The notes under the pieces: model-generated
What the model saw: the letters and a program-made list of their open reading frames with translations, nothing else
Database searches by the model: none
What the model was told of the DNA's origin: nothing
Made by a program: the position numbers and the translations under genes
Shown here: positions 45,348 to 54,349 of the stretch, piece after piece
Position numbering within the stretch: position 1 is the first letter of the stretch
Layout: each line of letters opens with the position of its first letter
Assembly: GCF_039541075.1 (NCBI RefSeq)
Contig: NZ_BAABFN010000002.1
Span: 558,001 to 622,000, forward strand
DNA from: Compostibacter hankyongensis
GTDB lineage: Bacteria > Bacteroidota > Bacteroidia > Chitinophagales > Chitinophagaceae
Reading direction: 5' to 3'
DNA length: 64,000 bases

Positions 45348-45378
45348 TTTGGATTTGTCAAAATAAACTTTACTTTTA
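45348..45378 (+). promoter_or_regulatory. Possible promoter of the locus C susC/susD genes
   Basis: TTTG at 45348-45351 and TACTTTTA at 45371-45378 (one mismatch to TAnnTTTG) with 19 bases between. It would give a leader of about 315 bases before the susC ATG, long enough to carry the small ORF at 45450. Confidence 0.35.
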
Positions 45379-45449
45379 TGTTGGTACAGTTTTGGCTGCC
45401 TTAACCGGCATCTGATTGCTTTAACGGGTACACAACCAAAATCTCCGAT

Positions 45450-45578
45450 ATGAAAATTTTACTCCCTACCGCCTGCGGACGGCCTGCGCATTTCTACGTC
45501 CCTCCGCTTTTACATCCCTTTTTCGTTTCTTCTTTTCCTGTCACCGCGGGATCCGTTCCCCGGCGACTAAGCCGCTAA
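45450..45578 (+). CDS. Possible 42-aa leader ORF before susC
   Basis: Short frame from an ATG at 45450 to a TAA at 45576-45578. The product is proline- and phenylalanine-rich with a basic end and no recognisable family. The reason to list it is its start context: ACCAAAATCT, five bases, then ATGAAA. This is the same 10-mer and spacing found before the susC ATG (45685-45694, then 45700). It may be a leader peptide, a decayed duplicate of the susC start, or chance. No codon-use test was possible. Confidence 0.3.
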   Translation: MKILLPTACGRPAHFYVPPLLHPFFVSSFPVTAGSVPRRLSR

Positions 45579-45699
45579 GGATCCCCTGAGGTCATCCTGT
45601 TCGTGATCGATTACGTTTTCCGTAACGGGAGTAGATCGTTTGCGCTGCCGGAGGCTTCCTGCATCTTCTTCATTCATTTCCCATACCAAAATCTGAATC

Positions 45700-48600
45700 A
45701 TGAAACGAATATCCAAACACCTGCTTTCCGGGCCGTATGGCCCGGGGACCGGGGCGCTGCTGCGCCTCCCGTTTTCAAAACCTCCCGGAGGTCAAAGCAG
45801 CAGACGACGGCTTCGCTTCCACTTCATGGCGGTCATCCTGCTGTTGCTGCCCGCCCTCCTGCAGGCGCAGCAGAAAAGCAATATCCGGGGACAGATCCGC
45901 GATGAAGCGGGCAACAGCCTGCCCGGCGTAACGGTGCAGATAAAAGGCCAGAACGCCGGTACCGTCACCGATCCCACCGGCCACTTTTCCCTGCCTGCCA
46001 ACGTGGGAGATTCTCTCGTGATCACCTTTGTCGGCTACCGCACCCGCACCGTCGGCGTAACCGGCAATGCCCCCCTGAGCATCCGGATGCAAAGCGATAA
46101 CGAAGCGCTCAATGAGGTAGTCGTCGTCGGTTACGGCACACAGAAAAAAGTAACGGTGACGGGATCCGTCGCCGCAGTCCAGGGCACAGAACTGATGAAG
46201 ACCCCCACCCTCAACCTTTCCAACAGTCTGGCCGGCCGCCTGCCCGGTGTGACAGCCATGCAGAACAGCGGCGAACCGGGCTATGACGGATCTTCCATCC
46301 GCATCCGCGGCTCCAACACCCTTGGCAATAACGATGCGCTGATCGTCATCGACGGGGTGCCGGCCCGGGCAGGAGGTCTGGAGCGCATCAATCCCGCCGA
46401 CATAGAAAGCATGTCCGTACTGAAAGACGCTTCCGCCGCCATCTACGGCGCGAGGGCCGCCAACGGGGTCATTCTCATTACGACCAAGCACGGGAAGACG
46501 GGTAAGCCCACGCTGACCTACGACTTCAATTACGGACTGGCCCAGGCCACCCATATCCCCAAGGTTGCCAATGCCAGCCAATACGCAGAAATGAGAAACG
46601 AGCTGGAAGTATTTGACCTGCCCGACGAAGAATGGCAGGCCGCATGGGATGCCTTTAAGGCAACCGGCAGCTATACCCGCCCCAACGGGAACGTGGTCAC
46701 CGCTCCTTTTCAGCCTGAGGATTTCCAGAAGTTCAAGGACGGCTCCGATCCCTGGGGACATCCCAATACCGACTGGTATGCGGCGGTATTTAAGAAATGG
46801 TCCCCGCAGCAACGACACAACCTGCAGCTGTCCGGCGGCACCGACAATTTCAAATACCTCGCCTCGCTGGGTTACGAAGACCAGGACGCTTATTATAAAA
46901 ATTCCGCCACCGGCTACAAGCAATACGACATGCGGATCAACCTCGACGGCCAGATCAGCAAATGGATCAGCACCAGTCTCGGCATAACAGCCCGCGAGGA
47001 ATACCGGTTTTTCCCCATCCGCAGCGCCAGCAATATCTTCCGGATGCTGATGCGCGGCGATCCTACCAAAAACGCCATCTGGCCCAACGGCAAGCCGGGC
47101 ATGGACATCGAATACGGCGACAACCCGGTGGTGATCACCACCAATGAAACCGGCTACGACCGGGATAAAAGATATTATGTGCAAACCAACGGCAAGGTGG
47201 ACATCCTGATTCCCTGGGTGGAAGGATTAAAGTTCACCGGTACCGCAGCCGTAGATAAATATATCAAACGCACAAAGCGGTGGGAAACGCCCTGGTACCT
47301 GTACAACTGGGACGGCACCAGCTATGAGGAAGACGGCAAGACGCCCGCGCTGATGCAGGTGCTGCGGTCCAACTTCTCAGATCCGCGGCTGACCCAGGGC
47401 GACGAAGACCAGCTGAACATCCTGCTGGGCGGAGTATTCAACTATGACCATACCTTCGCCGGCAGCCACGCGCTCAATGTGCTGGCAGGAGTAAACCGGG
47501 AAACGGTATCGTTTGATAACTTCAATGCCTACCGGCGTTATTTCATCTCCTCGGCAATCGACGAGCTATATGCCGGCGGCGATCCGGAAAAGACAAACGA
47601 CGGCGGAGCCTGGGAACGCGCCCGCCTCAACTACTTCGGCCGCGTATCCTATAACTATAAGGAAAAATACCTGGCCGAATTCCTGTGGCGCTACGACGGA
47701 TCCTACATGTTCCCGGAAAACACCCGCTTTGGCTTTTTCCCCGGCGTGCTGGCCGGCTGGCGCATCTCCGAAGAAAGCTTCTGGAAACAAAATGTGCATT
47801 TAATCAACTACCTCAAGCTCCGCGGCTCCTGGGGACAGATGGGGAACGACCAGATCTATTTTGGCGACGTGCTGCAGGAGTATCAGTACCTGACCACTTA
47901 TGCTTTCGATACTTATGTGGTCGGCGACGAGCTGACCAAGTCGCTTACCGAATCGCGGGTGCCCAACCCTTTCGTGACCTGGGAGGTTGCCAACAATACC
48001 GACATCGGCATTGAGGGCGCCCTGCTGGACAACCGGATCAGCTTCGAAGGCGATATCTTCTTTAACAAACGTACCCATATCCTCTGGCAAAGAAACGCTT
48101 CCATACCCCAGACCACCGGTATGACCCTTCCGGCGGAAAATATCGGCAAGGTCAACAACAAAGGCTGGGAGCTGAAGGTCGGATACGAGGATCAGGCGGG
48201 CGATTTTCACTACAGCGTCAGCGTCAACGGCGGTTATGCCAAAAACAAGATCATCTTCTGGGATGAGGCGCCGGGCGCGCCCAAGTGGCAGCAATCCACA
48301 GGCCACCCGATGAACACACCCCTCTATTACATCTATGACGGCGTTTTCAAGGACGAAAAGGATATTGCCGCCAATACGCTGGACTACAGCGCCATCAACA
48401 ATAACAATATCCGCCCCGGCGATATGAAATACAAGGACGTGAACAACGACGGCAAGATCGATGCGGACGACCAGATGCGCATGGATAAAAATACCCAGCC
48501 TACCTTTCAGGGCGGTCTTAACATCAACCTGCAATGGAGGAATTTTGATGCGAGCATCCTTTTCCAGGGAGCCACCGGGGGCGCGCTCTTTCTGCAGACC

Positions 48601-48960
48601 GAGTCCGGACGTATCGGCAACTACCTGCTGGATACCTACGAACATCAGTGGACGGTGGACAACCCCAGCAGCAAAGATCCGCGGATCGCGGACCGCAACA
48701 ACCTGTATTATTCCAACGGCAATACTTACTGGTTCAGGAGCACAGATTATATGCGTCTGAAGAACGTCCAGATCGGTTATACCCTGCCGGCAGCCGTGAT
48801 GAAAAAGGCGGGTATACAGAACCTTCGCATATATGTAAGCGGGCTGAACCTTTTCACGCTGGATAAGCTGAAGGTGGTAGATCCGGAGTCCATCAACGGG
48901 AATTTACAGTATTATCCGCAGTCCCGGATATTGAATGCCGGCCTGTCCGTAACCTTTTAA
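45700..48960 (+). CDS. SusC/RagA-type TonB-linked transporter (locus C)
   Basis: TonB-dependent glycan importer. The 1086-aa product has an unusually long basic N-terminal stretch before the signal hydrophobic core (FMAVILLLLPALLQAQQ, about 42-58). The carboxypeptidase-regulatory-like domain follows (IRGQIRDEAGNSLPGVTVQIKG), then VVVVGYGTQKKVTVTGSV, and a plug with IVIDGVPARAGG and SVLKDASAAIYGARAANGV. The barrel ends in ILNAGLSVTF. There is no STN domain. susD follows after 10 bases. A leader of about 300 bases with a possible small ORF precedes it. Confidence 0.95.
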   Translation: MKRISKHLLSGPYGPGTGALLRLPFSKPPGGQSSRRRLRFHFMAVILLLLPALLQAQQKSNIRGQIRDEAGNSLPGVTVQIKGQNAGTVTDPTGHFSLPANVGDSLVITFVGYRTRTVGVTGNAPLSIRMQSDNEALNEVVVVGYGTQKKVTVTGSVAAVQGTELMKTPTLNLSNSLAGRLPGVTAMQNSGEPGYDGSSIRIRGSNTLGNNDALIVIDGVPARAGGLERINPADIESMSVLKDASAAIYGARAANGVILITTKHGKTGKPTLTYDFNYGLAQATHIPKVANASQYAEMRNELEVFDLPDEEWQAAWDAFKATGSYTRPNGNVVTAPFQPEDFQKFKDGSDPWGHPNTDWYAAVFKKWSPQQRHNLQLSGGTDNFKYLASLGYEDQDAYYKNSATGYKQYDMRINLDGQISKWISTSLGITAREEYRFFPIRSASNIFRMLMRGDPTKNAIWPNGKPGMDIEYGDNPVVITTNETGYDRDKRYYVQTNGKVDILIPWVEGLKFTGTAAVDKYIKRTKRWETPWYLYNWDGTSYEEDGKTPALMQVLRSNFSDPRLTQGDEDQLNILLGGVFNYDHTFAGSHALNVLAGVNRETVSFDNFNAYRRYFISSAIDELYAGGDPEKTNDGGAWERARLNYFGRVSYNYKEKYLAEFLWRYDGSYMFPENTRFGFFPGVLAGWRISEESFWKQNVHLINYLKLRGSWGQMGNDQIYFGDVLQEYQYLTTYAFDTYVVGDELTKSLTESRVPNPFVTWEVANNTDIGIEGALLDNRISFEGDIFFNKRTHILWQRNASIPQTTGMTLPAENIGKVNNKGWELKVGYEDQAGDFHYSVSVNGGYAKNKIIFWDEAPGAPKWQQSTGHPMNTPLYYIYDGVFKDEKDIAANTLDYSAINNNNIRPGDMKYKDVNNDGKIDADDQMRMDKNTQPTFQGGLNINLQWRNFDASILFQGATGGALFLQTESGRIGNYLLDTYEHQWTVDNPSSKDPRIADRNNLYYSNGNTYWFRSTDYMRLKNVQIGYTLPAAVMKKAGIQNLRIYVSGLNLFTLDKLKVVDPESINGNLQYYPQSRILNAGLSVTF

Positions 48961-48970
48961 ATGAAACGAG

Positions 48971-50842
48971 ATGAAACCGATGAAATTCAAAATAAAAAGT
49001 ATCGTCGTCGCGGCCTTCCTGTCCACCCTGCTGCTTTCGGCATGTAACCAGGACTTTGTAAACACACAGCCGCTGAACCAGGCTTCGGAAGGGGTGGTAT
49101 GGAGCGACGGAGGCCTGGTGGAAGCCTTTGTCACCGGTATATACGGAGGACTTCAGCAGGGTGGGTTTGCAGAGGAAATGCTCGCCTCCACCACCGATGA
49201 ATCCATGTTCACCCATCCCTACGATCTGCTCAGCATGACAGAATCACTGGTCAGTGCCTCAGACCTGCGCTGGCTCAACAGGGATGCTTTCAACGGCCGC
49301 TGGGACAAGATGTATCTCCGTATCCGCGCCTGCAACGTAGCGCTTCAACACCTGGCCAGCCCCGAGTTTGAGAATCCTCCGGAGGATACGGGATTTATCG
49401 ACCGGCTAAAGGGAGAAGCTTACTTCCTCAGGGCTTTTTACTATCATCAGCTGGTCCGCTATTATGGCGGCGTGCCGCTGATCGATTCGGTGTACACCCT
49501 GGGGCAGAAAGACCTGACGATCGCCCGGAATACCTTTGCGGAATGTGTGGATCATATCACTGCAGACTGCGACAAGGCCGCCGCCCTCCTGAAGGGTAAG
49601 AACATCGCCAAAGGGCGCGCCAACGAGGTGGCAGCGCTGGCCCTCAAATCGCGTATCCTGCTGTACGCCGCCAGCGACCTGCACGATATACCCACAGCAA
49701 AATCCAAGTCTTCGGTGATCTCCGCCTACGATCACCCGGAGCTGATCGGCTATCCCAGCGGCAATCGCACCGAACGCTGGGAAAAGGCCAAAGCCGCCGC
49801 TAAAGCCGTGCTCGACAGGACTGAATATGCCTACAAGATGGACCTGACCGCTCCCGTGACCCCGGAAGAGGGTACGCAGAACTATATGGACATCTCTCTT
49901 GCACAGAACGGCGGGGAAGCAGAGATCATCTTCGGCCGTTATTTTATCGATGACAAAGACGAGCAGGGCGCATGGGTGGGCCGCAACAACGGCCCGAACG
50001 GGTATCACAACTGGGCCGGCAATACCCCGATCCAGAACCTGGTAGATGATTACGAGATGCAGGACGGAACGGCCTTCAGCTGGGACAAACCGGAAGAAGC
50101 CACAGCTCCCTACAAAAATCGCGACCCCCGCTTTTATGCCAGTATATTGTACGACGGAGCCGACTGGAAGCCGCGACCCGATGTGGGCGTTGACCCGGTG
50201 AACCAGATACAGACCGGCACCTACGAAGTGATCCGGAGCGGTCAGAAAGTGAGCGTGCCGGGGCTGGATACCCGCAGCAGCAGCATCGAAAACTGGAACG
50301 GTTCCTATACGGGATACTATATGCGCAAATTCATCGATCCGAACCCGGATATCGTGAACCAAACCGACCGGCAGAAGGTACCCTGGCCCTTTTTCCGCTA
50401 CACCGAAGCTGTTTTTAACTATGCCGAAGCCTGTATTGCCCTGCACCAGGATGGAGAGGCGCGCGACTGGCTGAACAAGATCCGCTTCCGCGCCGGTATG
50501 CCCGCTCTCACCGAATCCGGGAATGCCCTTATGACCCATTACGAGAATGAACGGCGGATCGAGATGGCTTATGAAGAACAGCGGTACAGCGATGCGCGGC
50601 GCTGGATGATCGCCCCGCAAACGCTGGGACAAAAGGCGCAGGTGATCAAGATTACCGGAAAGCTGAAGCCGGGTCATACCGTTACCCAGTACCGGCACAG
50701 CGAAGCCGATTACACGTACTCCTATTCGGCGCAGAATACCGACCTCGAAGACCGTCAGTGGCTGGACAAGATGTATTTCATGCCCATGAGCCGGGACGAG
50801 ATGAACCGGAACAACAAGCTGGTCCAGAATCCGGGGTATTAA
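48971..50842 (+). CDS. RagB/SusD-family glycan-binding lipoprotein (locus C)
   Basis: Partner of the upstream SusC. The 623-aa product has a lipoprotein signal with lipobox LLSAC, then FVNTQPLNQASEGVVWSDGGLVEAF. The TPR-like helix GEAYFLRAFYYHQLVRYYGGVPLI is the family's most recognisable stretch. The product ends with NKLVQNPGY. The first ATG at 48971 and another at 48980 are both possible. A strong bidirectional terminator closes the unit, and a heptad array begins five bases past the stop. Confidence 0.95.
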   Translation: MKPMKFKIKSIVVAAFLSTLLLSACNQDFVNTQPLNQASEGVVWSDGGLVEAFVTGIYGGLQQGGFAEEMLASTTDESMFTHPYDLLSMTESLVSASDLRWLNRDAFNGRWDKMYLRIRACNVALQHLASPEFENPPEDTGFIDRLKGEAYFLRAFYYHQLVRYYGGVPLIDSVYTLGQKDLTIARNTFAECVDHITADCDKAAALLKGKNIAKGRANEVAALALKSRILLYAASDLHDIPTAKSKSSVISAYDHPELIGYPSGNRTERWEKAKAAAKAVLDRTEYAYKMDLTAPVTPEEGTQNYMDISLAQNGGEAEIIFGRYFIDDKDEQGAWVGRNNGPNGYHNWAGNTPIQNLVDDYEMQDGTAFSWDKPEEATAPYKNRDPRFYASILYDGADWKPRPDVGVDPVNQIQTGTYEVIRSGQKVSVPGLDTRSSSIENWNGSYTGYYMRKFIDPNPDIVNQTDRQKVPWPFFRYTEAVFNYAEACIALHQDGEARDWLNKIRFRAGMPALTESGNALMTHYENERRIEMAYEEQRYSDARRWMIAPQTLGQKAQVIKITGKLKPGHTVTQYRHSEADYTYSYSAQNTDLEDRQWLDKMYFMPMSRDEMNRNNKLVQNPGY

Positions 50843-50846
50843 TAGC

Positions 50847-50888
50847 GGTAAAAGACGAAGGGCGAAAGGTAAAAGGTGAAGGGCATTT
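50847..50888 (+). repeat. Heptanucleotide array downstream of susD
   Basis: Six seven-base units: GGTAAAA, GACGAAG, GGCGAAA, GGTAAAA, GGTGAAG, GGCATTT. It is in sense orientation and directly after the susD stop, like the array at 28952-28986 after the locus B susD. Confidence 0.9.
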
Positions 50889-50891
50889 CAG

Positions 50892-50934
50892 AAAAAATAA
50901 ACCCCGTCCGGTTTCAGACCGGACGGGGTTTTTA
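50892..50934. terminator. Bidirectional rho-independent terminator
   Basis: A perfect 13-bp stem pairs 50900-50912 with 50918-50930 around a five-base loop. A T run follows on the plus strand (50929-50933) and an A run precedes it (50892-50897), giving a T run on the minus strand. It serves the convergent susD and Gfo/Idh genes. Confidence 0.95.
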
Positions 50935-50948
50935 TCTGTATGACCTTA

Positions 50949-52280
50949 TCAGCAAAACTTCGTTACGCCGGGCACGGCAACGGGGTAGTTGCCCTCGGCA
51001 TCCGGCAATACGGACGGCTGGGCATCAAAGGAAAAGGTCTTCGGCAGCAGGTTCATCCCGCAGTTAATGGCCTTGTCCCAGTCTACCACCTGGCCCGAAT
51101 AGGTTGCCATACGGCCCAGGATAGAGGTCATCGTGCTCTTTGCCGTACGCTCCGCATCCTGATACTTGAATTCTCCTTTGGCTATAGCGGCAAACAGCTC
51201 GTCGTGCTCGTTCTGGTAAGGCTGGTTATCCTTGCTCTTATCGAACTGGTAGAGGGTATTGCCCTTGAGGTCGGTGATCTTTGCCGCATCGCAGTATACC
51301 TTTCCCTTTGTGCCGACCAGCAATTCGTCCACCTTGCTCATGGCGCCTTTGATGTGCCGGCACTGGCTGTTGAGGATGGCGCCGTTGCCGTAATGAAATT
51401 CCACATAGTGGTGGTCGAATATCTGTCCGTAATCTTTTCCCTTCCGCACTTCCCTGCCCCCCATGCCCTGGGCCTGTACGGGAAAGCCATCCATCGCCCA
51501 GTTGATCACGTCGAGGTTGTGGATATGCTGCTCGGTGATATGATCGCCGCAAAGCCACACAAAGTAATACCAGTTGCGCATCTGGTATTCCATCTCGGTC
51601 CAGCCCGGCTGCCGGGGGTGCACCCATACTCCGTCGTTATCCCACCAGGCCTGGGCCGACACGAGGTCGCCGATCATGCCGTCGTGGACCCTTTTGATCA
51701 GCTCCCGGTAAGAGGTCTGATAGCGGCGCTGCAGACCGGTGACCACATTCAGCTTTTTGGCCTTGGCGGTCTGCGCGGCGGCCAGCACACGCTGTACGCC
51801 GTTGGGATCGGTAGCTACCGGCTTTTCCATAAAAACATGCTTACCCTGCTTTACCGCTTCCTCGAAGTGGATCGGACGGAAGCCGGGCGGTGTGGTCAGG
51901 ATCACCACATCCGCGGCGGCAATGGCCTGCTTGTAAGCATCAAAGCCTATAAACTTATGATCTTCCTTTACCTGCACACGGCCCTTGTTTTCATCCAGGG
52001 CTTCAATAAGATTATTATAGCTGCTGTCCAGCCGGTCCCGGAAGGCATCGGCCATTGCTACAAGACGCACGTTCTGCTTGGTGCTGAGGGCCTGCGTTGC
52101 GGCGCCGGTGCCGCGGCCGCCGCAGCCGATGAGGGCTATGTTAATGACATCATCCGCTCCCGAAAAATAATTGGCGCGGGACAGTAGCGGAGCTGCCATC
52201 ACGCCGCCGGTCAGCAGGGCGGTATTTTTTACAAAATCGCGCCTGCTCTGGGCGCTTTGCCGGAAAGGTTTTTGCTTCAT
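50949..52280 (-). CDS. Tat-exported Gfo/Idh/MocA oxidoreductase
   Basis: NAD(P)-dependent sugar dehydrogenase-like protein predicted to be exported folded with its cofactor. The 443-aa product has a Tat signal with SRRDFVKNT at 12-20. The Rossmann motif GCGGRGTGA lies near 52-60, and MEKPVATDPNG with the catalytic-type lysine is near 150. A C-terminal GFO/IDH alpha-beta domain completes it (W-rich, GDHITEQHIHNLDVINW). It is third in a minus-strand set with the SUMF1-like gene 28 bases upstream. Periplasmic Gfo/Idh proteins of this kind can take part in 3-keto-glycoside chemistry; here that is inference. Confidence 0.9.
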   Translation of the reverse strand: MKQKPFRQSAQSRRDFVKNTALLTGGVMAAPLLSRANYFSGADDVINIALIGCGGRGTGAATQALSTKQNVRLVAMADAFRDRLDSSYNNLIEALDENKGRVQVKEDHKFIGFDAYKQAIAAADVVILTTPPGFRPIHFEEAVKQGKHVFMEKPVATDPNGVQRVLAAAQTAKAKKLNVVTGLQRRYQTSYRELIKRVHDGMIGDLVSAQAWWDNDGVWVHPRQPGWTEMEYQMRNWYYFVWLCGDHITEQHIHNLDVINWAMDGFPVQAQGMGGREVRKGKDYGQIFDHHYVEFHYGNGAILNSQCRHIKGAMSKVDELLVGTKGKVYCDAAKITDLKGNTLYQFDKSKDNQPYQNEHDELFAAIAKGEFKYQDAERTAKSTMTSILGRMATYSGQVVDWDKAINCGMNLLPKTFSFDAQPSVLPDAEGNYPVAVPGVTKFC

Positions 52281-52308
52281 GGTCGTAGTATATTAGTGTA
52301 GAGAAATA

Positions 52309-53280
52309 TTACTGCATCAGCACCTGGCTGAAGAATTTTTCCACCTCCTCGGGAGAAGGCTGTTTCAGCGGCCGCACCACCCGAAAACCCACAAAGGGGG
52401 CATCAGCTATCCACCATTTGCTTTTGGGGATCTGCGGGTCGCGGGCATTCCACTTCAGGCTGGAACGCAGCCGTGCAGCGCTGCGCAGGGCCGCGGCCCC
52501 GTCGCGGAAATGGCCGCCTTTCAGGGTGCGGGGATGCTTGCTGTCCGGCTGCATCCAGGGATCGTCCGGATGCGCTTTTATCTTTTCAAAATATTTTTCC
52601 TGGTACTGGTCCAGCGTCCACTCCGCCATATTCCCCAGCATGTCGTACAGTCCCCAGGCATTGGGCTTCAGCTGCTTTACCGCGTGATACTTGTTATCGC
52701 TGTTGGCGCCGTACCAGGCATAGGTGGATAAGGCGGAAGAATCGCCGCCAAAGAAATAAGCCCCTGTGCTGCCCGCGCGGCAGGCATATTCCCACTCCGC
52801 TTCGGTAGGCAAACGGTAGAATACGCCGGTTTTTTTGTACAGCCACTGGCAATACATCAGCGCGGCGTACTGGGTCATGCTGTTGGCAGGATAGCCGCCG
52901 GCCTTGCCCATACCCAGCGTGAAGTCCACATACGGCGGGCTGGGCCGGGTAATACCGTCCGGTTTGGGCTCCGTATCCCTCGTTTCATCCTGGAAATGGA
53001 TATATTCATCATAAGTAACCTCATGCTCCCCGATCCAGAAGGCTGAGACCTTTACCCGGGTCTGCGGACCTTCGTCGGCATTTCGCCCGGACTCGCCCTC
53101 CGGGCTGCCCATGAGAAAGCTGCCGGCAGGCACAGGGATCATGCGGAAAGATACTTCCGTATTGGGAATGGTCTGCGCATAAGGTTTAAAGGCAGGCGCC
53201 CCCTTTTCCTGCGCACGGATACGGAAAGAAAGAAGAATAAAGAGTGCTGATAAAAGACAGCAGGCTGCAGAACGGTTCAT
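52309..53280 (-). CDS. Secreted SUMF1/FGE-sulfatase-fold protein, probably not a formylglycine enzyme
   Basis: The 323-aa product has a Sec signal ending near RIRAQ. The C-type-lectin-like SUMF1 fold is clear from FRMIPVPAGSFLMGSPEGE, FWIGEHEVTYDEY, YRLPTEAEWEYACRAG and AWGLYDMLGNMAEWTLD. In formylglycine-generating enzymes the C-terminal GGSF...C...CR segment carries the catalytic cysteine pair. Here that segment reads LKGGHFRDGAAALRSAARLR, with no cysteine, and no sulfatase gene is nearby. A structural, binding or other role is therefore more likely. It lies between the Tat-exported isomerase (64 bases) and the oxidoreductase (28 bases). Confidence 0.82.
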   Translation of the reverse strand: MNRSAACCLLSALFILLSFRIRAQEKGAPAFKPYAQTIPNTEVSFRMIPVPAGSFLMGSPEGESGRNADEGPQTRVKVSAFWIGEHEVTYDEYIHFQDETRDTEPKPDGITRPSPPYVDFTLGMGKAGGYPANSMTQYAALMYCQWLYKKTGVFYRLPTEAEWEYACRAGSTGAYFFGGDSSALSTYAWYGANSDNKYHAVKQLKPNAWGLYDMLGNMAEWTLDQYQEKYFEKIKAHPDDPWMQPDSKHPRTLKGGHFRDGAAALRSAARLRSSLKWNARDPQIPKSKWWIADAPFVGFRVVRPLKQPSPEEVEKFFSQVLMQ

Positions 53281-53344
53281 TTTTTCGGGTTACAGGGTTA
53301 ACAGCAAAAGACAGGTATCTCCCGCTGAAGAAAACAGGCAAGGG

Positions 53345-54280
53345 TTACAGGAAATCATCCGCATTCCGGTAGGCCTTTATAAGGGCTTGTTCGCCTTCCT
53401 TTCCGGGAAGGGAGATGCCATGCTCCATGCCCATTACCCCCTTGTATCCTTTTTCATAAATATGCTTGAAGATATTGCGGTAGTTCATCTCTCCCGTTCC
53501 GGGCTCCTTCCGTCCCGGGTTATCGCCGATCTGGATATAGGCGATTTCATCCCAGCACAGATCCATGTTGTGGATGAGGTCGCCTTCATTGCGCTGCATA
53601 TGGTACATATCAAATAATATCTTGCAGGAGGGGCTGTTCACCGCGCGGCAGATCATATGGGTCTGGGCGGAGGTTCTCAGGAAAAGGTCGGGGGTATCGC
53701 TGAGGGGCTCCAGCACCATCACCAGACCGTGCGGCTCCAGTATTTCGCTGCCGCGGCGCAGGGCGTCGATAACATGGCTTGTTTGTATATCCATAGGGAG
53801 GTGACGGAAAAAGTCGCCCGGTACCACCGTAGTCCATTTGGCGTTCACGCGTTTGGCCGTTTCAACGGCACCCCGGCATCCTTTCAGGAAGATGTCCACA
53901 AACTCCTGCTTGCCGGCGGCCAGTGTATTGGCCCCGTTGCCTCCCTTGTCCACCACAAATACGCCCATATCCATACCCAGCTTGCTCAGGGTGCTGCCGA
54001 TCTTTTCCTGGAGCCCCTTGTCCCGCCCCATCAGCCCGTTATCCTCGATGGCCCGGAAGCCCTGATCATACATGTATTTGATCTGGTCGATAAAGTCCCC
54101 GCCACTGCTATTCTTGAACATACCGTCATGCGGCGCATATTTCAGGTGGAAGGTGCCTTCAGCATCTTTTCGTATGCCGGTTCCCGTTACCAGGGTGCCG
54201 GCTCCCGCCGTCTTTCCGCCGAAAGCCATGGCAGCCGCGCCTGCAAGGGCACCGTTTCTCAGGAATTTTCTTCTTTCCAT
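53345..54280 (-). CDS. Tat-exported sugar phosphate isomerase/epimerase-like TIM barrel
   Basis: Xylose-isomerase-like TIM-barrel protein, exported. The 311-aa product opens with MERRKFLRNGALAGAAAMA, a Tat signal with twin arginine. Metal-site positions of the hydroxypyruvate-isomerase-like group are suggested by the glutamate in VLEPLS, the aspartate/histidine in ILFDMYHMQRNEGD and the C-terminal GVMGMEHG. The substrate is unknown. It is first in the set of three minus-strand genes facing the susC/susD pair. Such isomerases often work together with Gfo/Idh dehydrogenases, which is the third gene here. Confidence 0.85.
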   Translation of the reverse strand: MERRKFLRNGALAGAAAMAFGGKTAGAGTLVTGTGIRKDAEGTFHLKYAPHDGMFKNSSGGDFIDQIKYMYDQGFRAIEDNGLMGRDKGLQEKIGSTLSKLGMDMGVFVVDKGGNGANTLAAGKQEFVDIFLKGCRGAVETAKRVNAKWTTVVPGDFFRHLPMDIQTSHVIDALRRGSEILEPHGLVMVLEPLSDTPDLFLRTSAQTHMICRAVNSPSCKILFDMYHMQRNEGDLIHNMDLCWDEIAYIQIGDNPGRKEPGTGEMNYRNIFKHIYEKGYKGVMGMEHGISLPGKEGEQALIKAYRNADDFL

Positions 54281-54349
54281 TTTTTTAAATACTTTGTTTG
54301 CAAGATCGAAACCGGGTATGATTATATTAACGGATGAATTTAGGGTGAA

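Larger units (their letters stand above)
45219..45699. other. 481-base intergenic region between ychF and locus C susC
   Basis: Holds the ychF promoter (45237-45244). Two copies of CCGGTAAC lie at 45316 and 45335, 19 bases apart. A possible plus-strand promoter for susC has TTTG at 45348-45351 and TACTTTTA at 45371-45378 with a 19-base spacer. A 42-codon leader ORF lies at 45450-45578. A longer frame at 45603-45905 is judged a shadow of susC. I see no RNA gene in it. Confidence 0.6.

Noticed and set aside
45603..45905. 100-codon plus-strand frame overlapping the start of the locus C susC
   Set aside because: Out of frame with susC and overlapping its first 200 bases; basic, low-complexity product.
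45775..47184. 469-codon minus-strand frame opposite the locus C susC
   Set aside because: Antisense shadow; no motif and no promoter signal.
49406..50698. 430-codon minus-strand frame opposite the locus C susD
   Set aside because: Antisense shadow of a SusD gene with all family landmarks.
52309..53280. Functional formylglycine-generating enzyme
   Set aside because: The C-terminal segment that carries the catalytic cysteines has none here, and no sulfatase is nearby.
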